Source of the DNA: Brachionus rotundiformis
Taxonomy: Eukaryota > Rotifera > Eurotatoria > Ploima > Brachionidae
Reading direction: 5' to 3'
NCBI GenBank assembly: GCA_016802295.1
Contig: JAESIW010000109.1
Span: forward strand, 648,589 to 687,075
DNA: 38,487 nucleotides
Shown in pieces: positions 10,001 through 18,929 of the stretch. Below the pieces are notes generated by a model. It saw only the letters and a program-made list of their open reading frames with translations. It was not told the DNA's origin and ran no database searches. The stretch's first letter is position 1. Each line of letters starts with the position of its first letter. Made by a program: the position numbers and the translations under genes.

Positions 10001-10022
10001 CAAAATACAACAAACACAATAA
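7019..10022 (+). CDS. DEG/ENaC-family sodium channel, copy B
   Basis: Three exons: 7019-7208, 8674-9855 and 9901-10022. Introns are GT-AG, phase 1, and the joined frame is 497 aa. The His-Gly gating motif is at H33-G34, the first membrane helix follows, then FPAVTVCN. The extracellular Cys-rich domain includes CRKD, PECKCRDP and KDCPVSCD. The second helix carries GCS (466-468) as selectivity filter, then ILTFFEP. Exons 2 and 3 of copy A are one exon here. Intron 1 is 1465 bp because of an 842-bp hAT-like insertion; the last intron is only 45 bp. AATAAA overlaps the stop codon (10018-10023). The frame is intact and all splice sites are canonical, so it is probably functional. Copy C is its closest relative. 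Confidence 0.9.
7497..8338. mobile_element. Non-autonomous hAT-like element with 118-bp inverted repeats
   Basis: The element is 842 bp. Its ends (7497-7614 and 8221-8338) are inverted repeats matching at 115 of 118 positions and starting GGGTCTCCC. It is flanked by a perfect 8-bp duplication, GAAAAAGA (7489-7496 and 8339-8346). The orthologous position in copy C (about 21864-21875) lacks the element and has a single GAAAAGA, so the insertion is proved by an empty site. An 8-bp duplication is typical of the hAT superfamily. Many GTGACC motifs lie in the inverted repeats and just inside them. There is no full transposase; a minus-strand frame (7836-7994) encodes one zinc-finger-like motif. Confidence 0.85.
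7836..7994 (-). pseudogene. Possible zinc-finger (BED/C2H2-like) relic inside the hAT-like element
   Basis: A minus-strand frame of about 52 codons, ending in TAA at 7836-7838, has the spacing C-x2-C-x12-H-x4-H (KCDLCGEY..IHKSRKH). BED fingers with similar Cys/His spacing occur at the N-terminus of hAT transposases, so this may be a remnant of the parent transposase. There is no start codon or catalytic domain. A chance match is possible in so short a frame. Confidence 0.35.
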
Positions 10023-10744
10023 AAAAATTAATTAAAAAAATAATTAGAAAAGTTATAGCAATTAATTATTTAGTATTGATAATTTTTTTAAAAGATTTAT
10101 TGTTAAAGGAATTAATTTTTGTTCAAACCGGGATCAAATTAATTAAATGAAATAGTCATTGTCTGATGGTTAGTCCTTCGCTAATTTTTATATAGCTTCA
10201 TATTTTTACTAGAATTCAAATGAAAATGAGTTAAAAAATAATTATAAATGATTTTTATCTAAGTTAAGATAGGAAAATAATAATTTGAAAATTTTAAAAT
10301 AAAAGGTTTTAGTAAATTTTTATATTAATTTTAATTTAGACCCTGGAGAACGGACCCATAAACAATAGTATTTTGAAAAAGGTTTCAAATTAATTAATTA
10401 ATTAATTTATTTATTAGATTCAATTAAACGTCCATTCTGGCGTAATTAATTTAACGTAGGAATTGAGCAATTTTTTTTCGAAATATAAATTTAATACAAA
10501 AAATAATTTTGAAATTTTACCAAAAATAATCAGGTCTCTTATAAATGGGTTAAATAGCAATTTTATTAAAAAACAGGATTATCTTTTTCTTGCATTCTCA
10601 GGATTTGTGAAATTTGGGACAATTACACAGAACAAAGGATTAAAAATTCTTTTAACTTTTTGGAAAATCTGAAAATATTGCTTTTGAAAATTTTTTATTT
10701 TTTTGATTGACACTAGGGTTTTTAGCATTTTTTACCATCAATTT
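10023..10744. other. 3' flank of channel B and spacer
   Basis: Up to about 10405 the sequence is the 3' part of the duplicated block, matching 23562-23998 with small indels. From 10406 to 10744 it is unique and AT-rich. A 69-codon frame at 10463-10672 has no recognisable features and is probably chance. Confidence 0.45.
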
Positions 10745-11006
10745 CTTAAACTTAGTAGTAGTAGTAGTAAGTAAATACTGCGACCCTATTGGGTTAAGCT
10801 TCTTCGAAGCTATGGCAGTAAATTAGACTGTTTCTTGAGCCATTTGTCCAGGTTAATTTTGAAATTAATGATTGATTCGGAATCGACGATGTATTGAGGT
10901 AGACTATTAGACATCAACTACTCGATTTGTTAAAAAATGATATCGTTGCATGCAACTTTTCACATCTTCTCTAATTATACATGTCATGTCTTCTTAAGCT
11001 ATACGA

Positions 11007-12233
11007 CTAGTTTCGAGAAAAATTAATACCATTTTCAAAATTGATAATTTCATATCTTTTAATAACTTTAAAAAATTGGATTAAGTCTCCTCTCATCCTT
11101 CTAACTTTGAGATCAGTTAAATTTAGCATTTCAAGTCTTTTAGAGTAGTCAAATTTTCGAAGTGAAGGGATTATTTTTGTCATTCTTCTTTGTACTTTCT
11201 CGATTTCAAAAATATCTTTTTCAAGAAATGGACACCATAAACTAATGGCAAACTCTAAATGAGGTCTAACCAGTGCTGTGTAGAGCATTCTCAATGAATC
11301 AATGTTTAAATTTCTGAAACTTTTTCTAATCATAGCTAAAATACGATTTCCTCGACTCGTGCAATATTTTACTTGGTTAGTCCATTTCAAGTCACTTTGA
11401 ATATATACACCTAAATCTTTTTCGAGAATTGTTTTAGATAAATTCTTTGTACCGTATCTGCTAAAAATGGTATAATTAAACAGAGGATTTTTTGAGCCGA
11501 CATGCATTACATCACATTTTTCAATATTCAAATCCAAAGCCCAAGTTAGTGACCAGCTTGAAATTGAGTCTATATCTTTTTGATGTACGAGATTGTCCTC
11601 AGAGCTTTTAATTACAGAAAAAACTTTAGTATCATCGGCATATTTTTCACATTTATTAACTAAACGAGTCGAAAGATCGTTTATAAATATCAAAAATAAT
11701 AGAGGTCCAATTACTGAACCTTGAGGTACTCCGCTGGTTACATCTAACCAACTTGACATGGATGAACCCAAAATTACCCTTTGTTTCCTCTCGCTCAGAA
11801 AATCACTAATCCAAAAATAAATCATATCGATAAAACCATATCTTTTAAGCATATATAATAATAATCTATGCGATACTTTGTCAAACGCTTTCGAAAAATT
11901 TGTGTAAATTATATCGACAGATAATCCTTTGTTGAGAGCTGATGTGATAAAATCTATTGATTCAAGTAAATTTGTTGAACATGATCTTTTTGGCATGAAT
12001 CCATGTTGTGCGTCAGATAAAAGATTTAGATTTAAAAGAAAGGCTAACATGTGATCTTTGACCAGACTCTTGAGAATCTTGCAAATACCACTTGTAAGTG
12101 AGACTGGCCGATAATTGCTTGAATCAAGCTTATTTCCTTTTTTTAAAAGGGGTGTCACATTTGCTATTTTCCAAATTAAAGGTAATTTTCCTTGTGAGAG
12201 AGATAATCTAAACAATAATCTGATTGGGCTCAC
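11007..12233 (-). pseudogene. LINE reverse transcriptase (long open frame, motif A mutated)
   Basis: A 408-codon frame. RT landmarks in order are NYRPVSLTSGICKILKS, QHGFMPKRSCSTNL, motif A as YTNFSKAFDKVSH, SGVPQGSVIGPLLFLIFIND, then the catalytic YADDTK. The thumb-side region has LGVYIQSDLKW and RPHLEFAISLW. In motif A the first catalytic Asp position of the usual Y-x-D-F-S-K-A-F-D is Asn, which should abolish polymerase activity. The natural N-terminus and C-terminus lie outside this frame because of frameshifts; C-terminal homology continues past the stop to about 10830. Confidence 0.85.
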
Positions 12234-12520
12234 AAGACCTACTGCTGCTTTCTTTCAGCTTCTTTTTTAGCGTTAAAAAAAATAAGATATTTTTCGCTTA
12301 ACCATCCGCTCATTTTGTATGCTTGCCAAGATTAAAATTTTTTTCTTTACTTACTTTTAACATTCTTTGTTAACCATGGAGCAAAGCTTTTTTTATTCAT
12401 TAAATTTACTTTTGGTATAAAGCGATCGCAGATATTTGAATAATGTCTCAGAAAAATATCATAAGCATCATTTACGTTTAAGTTATTTATCTCATGAGAT
12501 CAATAGATTTCTAATAACTG

Positions 12521-13175
12521 TCAAGAAATCGATTCATAATCACCTAAAATAAATTTCCGGCTAGAGAACTTTGACACTTTATTTTCTTTTAGATTCAAAG
12601 TCCAGTTTAAAGTCAGATGTCCACGGTTTACTTTCCCTAAAGGTGGACCATAACTTATTTCTGTAATACGGTTTTGCTCTTCTGTAATAACCAAGTCCAA
12701 GATATTACCAATAACACCTGAACTTAATTGATAAGTTGATGAATGAACATTTTGTATCATTTTGCATCATTATGTATCATTTTGTATTTTGTATTTTGTT
12801 TTCTTTTCCAACTTTGATGGAGTACCATACTTGTTCAATTGTTTTTGAATTAAGAATTTGATCAATAGGAAAGGAAGTTAAGCTTTCTTTACAAAAAATA
12901 CAGACGCCTCCACCAATACGAGTTTTTCGATTAGCTTTATAAGCAGTGTATCCAGGAATAGATGGGCTAAAATGATCAGTAAACCATGTTTCTGCTATTA
13001 ACAGAATATCAAATGAATCAAACAACTGGTTAATGCTAATGAGTTCATCAATCTTATTTACAAGCGATGTCGAATTAGTGTAAAAACATTTTAATTGGTT
13101 TAACTTGACAAATTTTGAATTATTAATGATCAGATCTCCTCCAGATTTGGGACGATCTTCCAGGTTCTGCAACAT
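12521..13175 (-). pseudogene. LINE endonuclease (EEP-type) remnants
   Basis: Two minus-strand frames (13175-12777 and 12760-12521) carry parts of an apurinic-like endonuclease domain. Visible are the asparagine-containing start LKCFYTNSTSLVNKIDEL, the catalytic-glutamate region LLIAETWF, then IGGGVCIFCK, and in the second frame GNILDLVITEE and a GHLTLNW segment near the terminal catalytic His. The frame break lies near 12765-12780, at repeated TTTTGTAT units that suggest slippage. Confidence 0.7.
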
Positions 13176-13720
13176 TGTCTGTGTACTTTTGATCTTGTAC
13201 TTAATGAATTTAGAGTCTTTGATTCCCCAACAGACTTCCTAGTTTTTAAGTTCTTCTTGTTCATTAAGCTTATTTCGTTGGTCTCTGAGTTGCCTCCCCT
13301 GAATTCTCTCCGCTTGAGTTAAGTCTGGACAAATATATATACCTGAGAATGAAGATAAAAAACGAAGTTTTTCGCTGATCTTAGAACTTGTGCTTTTGAT
13401 TCTTCAGTATTTAAGCGAATAAGTATTGGTGCAGGACGATTTACTACAGATTTTGACTTGAAACGCCTAATATAAATGATATTCTAAGGGTCAAAGTCTA
13501 TTTTATTAAACAAATCATTAATATTTTGTCTGTCATCTAGAGCCTGATCATTCACATCTTCTTTCAAACTGTTTGGCATTCCAAAAACAAGAACATTTTT
13601 CTTTTTTTATTTCGTTCGGTTTGCTCAATTGAGACCGAATTAATTACATCGATCTGTTCAGCAGGTCGAATAACTTTGTCTGAACTTATTCGGCTCTCAG
13701 TAACCTGTACAACCGAAGCC
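13176..13720 (-). pseudogene. LINE ORF1 remnant
   Basis: Conceptual translation on the minus strand, interrupted by stops and shifts, gives VFGMPNSLKED, a segment with IYIRRFKSKS and RPAPILIRLNTEE, then QVYIFVQT/SPDLTQAERI and RQLRDQRN. This matches the layout of the esterase-free, RRM-like nucleic-acid-binding ORF1 of LINEs from aquatic invertebrates. It would act as an RNA chaperone during retrotransposition. Confidence 0.5.
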
Positions 13721-13735
13721 CAGTACAACCGAAGC

Positions 13736-14250
13736 AAAAATTTGCAATTAATTTTATTATTAAAAGGAAATTTTTAATCAAGACACATTTAAAGTTAAAT
13801 TATGAAGTTTTTTGATAACTTTTTATTTTTTGGTAGCAACAATCAAAGAATATTGATTTAAATTTTTTCCTGCTTTAAATGATTGGCAAAATGAACGTCA
13901 TAAATTATTATTTATCTATAAAACTTTTTTAAAAAATCAATCCAGTCTTATAACTTTAAAAATAGCTTTTGAAAAAAATGGTTCATTTTATTCCTTTAAA
14001 TATCAAGCTCTTTTTTTAAAGACCTAAGAATTTTATGAACGCTTTTAATCAAAAAATAATAATTATAAATAAATATTTATTCAAAAATCTAATAAAATTA
14101 ATTAAAAAAATCTCTTTTTAAAAGAAAATTATATTTTTTAAAAATCTTTAAAATTTAAACAGAGACTTTAATCTAAAAAGAATTGAAATTAATTTTAAAA
14201 AAATTGATATTAGCTAACATGTTTTTTAAATAGAATTTTAAATAAAATCT
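13736..14250. repeat. Second copy of the 515-bp channel-A 3' flank
   Basis: It is about 99% identical to 5370-5884 over the whole length. It begins directly after the 5' end of the LINE, at a doubled GTACAACCGAAG motif (about 13706-13734), and ends before a cluster of inverted repeats. No channel coding sequence is next to it. Confidence 0.8.
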
Positions 14251-14470
14251 TAAAGTTAAAATATCTAATATGTATGTATGTTACCGTATATTTTTAAAAC
14301 ATGTAAATTCTATAAATTACTAGAACATCAGTAAAAATGTAAAACATAAAAACAAAAAAAAATTTTACATATTTACTGATTTTTTATTTTTTCAGTAATT
14401 TACCGTCTGAAATAAATTTAGTAAATTACTAAAACGAAACGTTTGTTTTTGCAGCTGGAAATGCCTCCAT
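14251..14470. other. Short AT-rich stretch with two inverted repeats
   Basis: An 18-bp inverted pair (14327-14344 with 14363-14380, one mismatch) is followed by a perfect 10-bp pair AGTAATTTAC/GTAAATTACT (14394-14403, 14421-14430). TTACCGT occurs at 14281 and 14400. This may be the remains of a small inverted-repeat element. Confidence 0.4.
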
Positions 14471-14479
14471 GACATCTTT

Positions 14480-16065
14480 AGTTACATGATAACTGGGAAT
14501 ATTTACAGCAACATCGATTTGTCATTCATTGACCAGTACAGTTGCATTTTACTATACCTTGACCACCACCAATTGTTAATTCATTTACTCCATGCCTCAC
14601 ACTTAAAGCTTTGTCTACTTTTAAATTTAGCTCTATTGAAAAATCCGTTTCCAAATCGTCAATTTTTGTCAAATCTGTTTCTTGCAAACAGAGTATTGAG
14701 CACTCCAGCTTCATAAACTAATTCAAATAATGACTTACCATAGTCAATGTCAATTATTCGACAAACCAAATTCGGAGCTTCAGTGAGACCTTTATAAGCT
14801 TCTGGTATAGGCAAAACGACAGTGTCTCCAATAAAAGCTTCTGGGATATATTTCTTTCTTCTTGTCATCATTTTTTGTGCTTGTTTTTGTTGATTTACAC
14901 GGACATTATTTCTTATTCCCAGCATCGAGTTAGCTTTATTTACAATATCTTCACTAGGAAGATCATTTGATGGCTCTAGATTGACCATTGTGTTGTCGAT
15001 GTGAAATTCATTTGCACCAAATATGTCATCATGGCCTTCGTCTTCATCTTACAAAATTTCGGAGGAGTCGTACTCGTATCTTCCTAGCTGAATCCAATTA
15101 ACTCCACTCTTCAGCAGGTATACTTGTGGAACTTAAGCCGAGCGGTGTTTCAACGCCAAAAACAGCTTTATAAGGACTACATTTTATCCATGAATGATAT
15201 GAGTGATTTTTTTTAGTTGGACGAATTTAATTCCAGTTAACCATTTGGTCGATTTATCTTCTCGCATCTAACTAGCTAGCATGTTTTTAATGTCCGCGTT
15301 GGCTCTTTCTACGCTACCTTGGGATTGAGGATGTCTAGCTAGGCCATGTACAAATTTAATGTCTGGCCAATTTTTGGTCTTAATGCTTCAACTATCTGGT
15401 TTCGAAATTCACGACCATTATCAGATTGCAAAATCATTGGAATACCAATCAATGTGAAAATGTCAATGAGTGCATTAACAACTTCAATTGCCGATTTAGC
15501 TTTGAGTGCCCGTAACAATATGAATTTAGATGGTTGATCTTGGTAAACTAAAAGCCACTTGAATTCACCGTCCGGTAGCGTTTGCATATCGATTAAATCC
15601 ACTTGAGCACGACTATTAAAATTATTTGAGAGAATTGGCTTTACAACTACACCAGTGGTCTTGCTTCTTTTTTTATTCATAATACATTGCTCACATGTAA
15701 AAATGAAAACTTATAATTTAATTTATTAACACATTTTAATTATACAGGTAAATTTTCTCATAACTTACCTACTATCATGTCAACTGTTATGTTAAAGTGA
15801 ATTTCGTTACACTTTTTTATCATGATATCACGTGCTTTGTGTCCGATTTGATCGTGGATACGAAAAATCATTTCAAAAATTGAAAAAAAAACGAAAAAGA
15901 AATCTAATCGGTTCGTCCTGGTTTTTCCTTTATTTTATGATTTATTTTGTATCACTAACAACTAAAATTTCGTATTTGTTTAGAAGACAATATTCTTCAG
16001 AAGTTTTCTTTGTTTTCTTCGCTATTGCGGACTTAATTTGGATAATTAAAGCGTGATATTCAGTC
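14480..16065 (-). pseudogene. Retroviral-type integrase (rve) relic, Gypsy/Ginger-like
   Basis: Reading the minus strand from 16065 down, there is an N-terminal segment (KTKKTSEEYCLLNKYEIL), a His..His region (IFRIHDQIGH, near 15840), a Cys pair CEQC (near 15690), and the integrase core in 15680-15339. The core has QVDLIDMQTLPDGEF with the first catalytic Asp, then ILQSDNGREF with the second, and HPQSQGSVERANADI with the Glu (near 15320). The C-terminus at 14988-14659 has GDTVVLPIPEA and GVLNTLFARNRF, followed by a Cys-rich tail (GGGQGIVKCNC) at about 14550. The layout resembles the integrase of KRBA2/SCAND3-type genes and related Gypsy or Ginger elements. Several stops and shifts make it non-functional. 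No terminal repeats were found. Confidence 0.75.
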
Positions 16066-16939
16066 GCCGATGTAATCGTCCGAGTTTTTTTTTCTTTTTA
16101 TCGGGATTTTTAAGGCTATCTTCGATCGTGAACGCTTCGAATGCTGAAAAAACTTTTCTCTATGAATATGTTCTTGATCAACACTTAAAATTTCGGGTTG
16201 AGAATTAGTTGCCAGGTCCAGAACCATGGCATTAATAACCAGAAGTATTGACAACACTACCCAGTCAAAACTTTAATAATGATTCATCGAGGAATCAGCG
16301 AAGACCATCGTAAAATCATCAAATAAACCAATGAAGTTACGATGAGACTTTAAAATACAATTTTTTTTTTCAAAAAAAAAGTATTTATTTGAACTTTTCA
16401 TGAACTTTGAGTGTATGCAATATTAAGAAATTAAAAAAAAAGAGACGTTAATTTTATTTGAGTTTATTTTTATTTTGTAAATGTCTAGGTTCAAAAGATC
16501 TTGATCATATTTTACAATTCTTTTCACTTTATTTTGACGTATATGCCAGTTATGAGCAATAAGTTCTTTATTTAATTATATATAACTGACAAAAACTTTT
16601 TTTTCCTGAAGGAGCCTTGGCTCGACCAGAATTTACTTAATAAATAAATAAATTTTGCTAATCTAGAGGAGATTTTATTTTAGATTTATCTAAATTAATA
16701 TACAATGAGCTTTTCAAATTGCCCATTGTATATTAAGCGATCCAGCGTGTAATCTGTTTTCCTGTATTGTGATATAATTGCGAGGAACGAAGTAACGTAG
16801 TTAAAACCAGATGTGAAATAACGATGCTAAAATTAAAACAATCGCTCAATTATACTATAGAATTATAAAGTGTAGAAATCTATTGGCTGAGAATTTACAA
16901 AAGATAATAAAAAATTATCTTTACTTAATTCCCCGGTAT
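16066..16939. other. Spacer with a LINE tail remnant
   Basis: Mostly AT-rich sequence without a gene. At about 16609-16655 there is GGAGCCTTGGCTCGACCAG followed by a TAAATAAATAAA run. It resembles the 3' end of the LINE fragment at 18863-18905 and so is probably a severely 5'-truncated copy of the same family. A 65-codon minus-strand frame (16060-16257) may belong to the start of the integrase relic but shows no motif. Confidence 0.45.
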
Positions 16940-17875
16940 TGTGGAACCTTTTTCTTAGTTGAGAGACCCGGCTCCAAAGTTAGGCCTAACAAAAATAATT
17001 GACCCACCTAAATTCCAGTTAAAATCAGTGTATCAGGCAGCCTCAGACATGAAATGGTCGAGGCATCTCTGGTACACTAAACTGGACTTTAAACAGGCTT
17101 TCTTTAACGTGCCTGTCCATCCAAAATCTAGGTTTATCACAACCTTTGGATATGGTGGGAAGTTCTTCCAGTTTAGAAGAATGCCCTTTGGGCTTTCTAT
17201 CGCCCCCTATGTGCAGCAAATGCTGCTCAACTGCGTCTTGAGGTTCATTAAGAGGTTCACTAAATATACATATGGACATCTTGATGACCTCATCATTGCT
17301 CACATCCAAAAGGGAAGATGTTACAAAGAGTTAGGGGCTACCTAAATTATTATTTATCCTTTGCCGGGAAGGTTAGCCCCATTATAAACCTCTTTCTTAA
17401 GATGACCCCAGTCACTCGAAGACAGTACTGGTGGTTCATAGATATCATTGTTAAGATAAGTAGGTTTAACTTTAAGATCAATTATCAGGAACCAAAAGAT
17501 CACTGGTACACTGATGCTTCTGAGTATGGGCTTGGGGCTGTACACGGGAAGTCGGGACGGGAGGTCTCACTTCCAGCTCCGACTGAAGCCATACTCTTCA
17601 ACGAAGGTGCAGCATCGCTCATTCCATTCGTTTTCCGAAACCGTTATCCACGAAACAAACATCTACACGTAGATAACATGGCGGTTCTCGGATTATGGAG
17701 AAAAGGAAACGCAAAATGGACAAGATTCGCGACAGGCAACGCTCAATCAATGCGTCGGTTCTTCGCCATGGTCCTTATGGTCAACTGGGCGAAATCAACT
17801 TTCAACATTTGTGTGTCGTATGTGCCATCGGCTGCTAACCCAGCCGACGCGCCTTCCAGGCGCATATCACAGTAA
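16940..17875 (+). pseudogene. Retroelement reverse transcriptase-RNase H relic
   Basis: The first frame (16959-17345) has RT motifs YTKLDFKQAFFNVPVHP (motif A Asp), FFQFRRMPFGLSIAPY and GHLDDLIIAH (catalytic DD). The second frame (17318-17875) has GYLNYYLSFAGKVSPIIN (thumb), then an RNase H-like domain with DHWYTDASEYGLGAV, HVDNMAVLGL and YVPSAANPADAPSR. Between the DD motif and the thumb about 50 residues seem to be lost at an out-of-frame junction near 17315-17340. The sequence is clearly richer in G+C than its surroundings. The RT-RNase H fusion is that of LTR-type or DIRS-like elements rather than LINEs; I could not place the clade. Confidence 0.75.
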
Positions 17876-18060
17876 AACGTGATTACGCACTGGCCATGCG
17901 ACACACGCATATAAATATAAGCTGCCAACCGTCATTTCGGCAGCTTTCGAACTCACTTTTCTTATATTTTAATAAAACAGGACTGACCAGCGGCAGTGCC
18001 ACCGGTCAGCCAAAGATTTTTCGTTCTTTAAATTTCTGACAAAGGGTTCGTTGCTCGCAA
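17876..18060 (+). repeat. Terminal region of the RT-RNase H element, with TATA box, hairpins and polyA signal
   Basis: Directly after the RNase H stop come TATAAATATAA (17910-17920), a perfect 8-bp stem AAGCTGCC/GGCAGCTT with a 12-base loop (17919-17926, 17939-17946), AATAAA (17971-17976), and a 27-bp near-palindrome from CTGACC (17983-17988) to GGTCAG (18004-18009). A promoter and polyadenylation signal together suggest an LTR or LTR-like repeat. Its limits are not defined, because no second copy lies in the window. Confidence 0.5.
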
Positions 18061-18456
18061 TATCAAAAGCTTTGTTTCTTATACAAATATTTTACATGAT
18101 ACATGAAATCTCTTTTGAGCGACAGATCAGAAGTAAATCCATTTGATCTTCACCATCCCAATCATTACTGGTTATTAGCTGTATGATAATTCCTTAGCTA
18201 CATTTTTAATAATTGATGATGATGGTCGTCAACAATAAATTAACTACGTAGTCAATTAAAATTTGATGTTGCATCAACGAAAAAATATAAATAAAAATAG
18301 AATAAAATTTCATTATTTGATTCTTAAGAATCAGATCAGGACGAATTTCATCAGTTATCCATCGATGTCACATGATAAAATGTATCACTTCTCATTGATT
18401 ATGCATCAAGTTAATTTTACGTGTTTGCATTAATGTCTCATTTTAAAATTTTTAAC
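18061..18456. other. Spacer, no gene seen
   Basis: AT-rich sequence with no reading frame of note. It separates the RT-RNase H relic from a LINE 3' fragment. Confidence 0.4.
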
Positions 18457-18905
18457 TGGGTAAACTAATAAATCTTTACAAATCCTTAATTGGATCAATT
18501 CTCGATTATTCTTTATCTTGTTTAAATTCACTCACAGAAACCAACATTAAAAAAATACAAGTGATTCAAAATTCAGCAGTTAGATCCATCCTGAAACTAA
18601 AATATAATACCCTCTCCAACATAATGCATCACTTAATTTATCAACAGTCTCGAATCGAAATGTTTGTTGAGGAATACAATGAAGGTTTCGAAGCAAGATA
18701 TATTGAATACGCAACTCCATTGTGTAATTGCTACCTTACTATTTCTTCTTTTTTCCCTGAAAAGTAAGACTCTTAAAAATATGTACCCTGTTATCTTCTA
18801 TTTCAATATATTTATTTTTAATATTCTTCTATTTTAACTTTTTTTATTTTATTTTTTTTTAATCTAAAGAAGCCTTAGCTCGATACAGATATACAAATAA
18901 ATAAA
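18457..18905 (+). mobile_element. 5'-truncated LINE fragment (RT C-terminus and tail)
   Basis: The frame from 18462 reads LINLYKSLIGSILDYS, then IQVIQNSAVRSILKLKYN up to a stop near 18765. This is the typical post-RT region of Jockey/CR1/RTE-like LINEs, where a line of the form 'LYKSLIRSILDY' precedes 'IQVIQNKALRII'. After the stop the 3' UTR ends in GAAGCCTTAGCTCGATACAG and a TAAATAAAA tail (about 18863-18905). No target-site duplication is evident. Confidence 0.7.
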
Positions 18906-18929
18906 AAAAATAATAGAATTAGCAAACAA

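Larger units (their letters stand above)
5970..10405 (+). repeat. Segmental duplication, left block (MULE tail + channel B)
   Basis: This block aligns with 20302-23998. Identity is very high through intergenic DNA, exon 1, intron 1, the 3' half of exon 2, the last exon and about 380 bp of 3' flank. Two regions break the match: the hAT-like insertion in intron 1 (7497-8338, here only) and a divergent patch in exon 2. The right end lies in an ATTA-rich tract near 10390-10405. Confidence 0.85.
10745..13735 (-). mobile_element. Decayed CR1-like LINE retrotransposon
   Basis: On the minus strand, from high to low coordinates, it shows ORF1 remnants (13720-13176), an endonuclease-like region (13175-12521), a gap with broken frames (12520-12234), a reverse transcriptase frame (12233-11007) and a decayed C-terminal tail running to about 10830. 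It ends in a TACT/ACT microsatellite at about 10745-10775, where CR1-type elements often end in a short tandem repeat. The order ORF1, endonuclease, RT is that of a near full-length LINE. Many stops and frameshifts show it is dead. I found no clear target-site duplication. Confidence 0.8.

Noticed and set aside
10463..10672. A 69-codon frame downstream of channel B
   Set aside because: AT-driven composition, no motif, no splice context.
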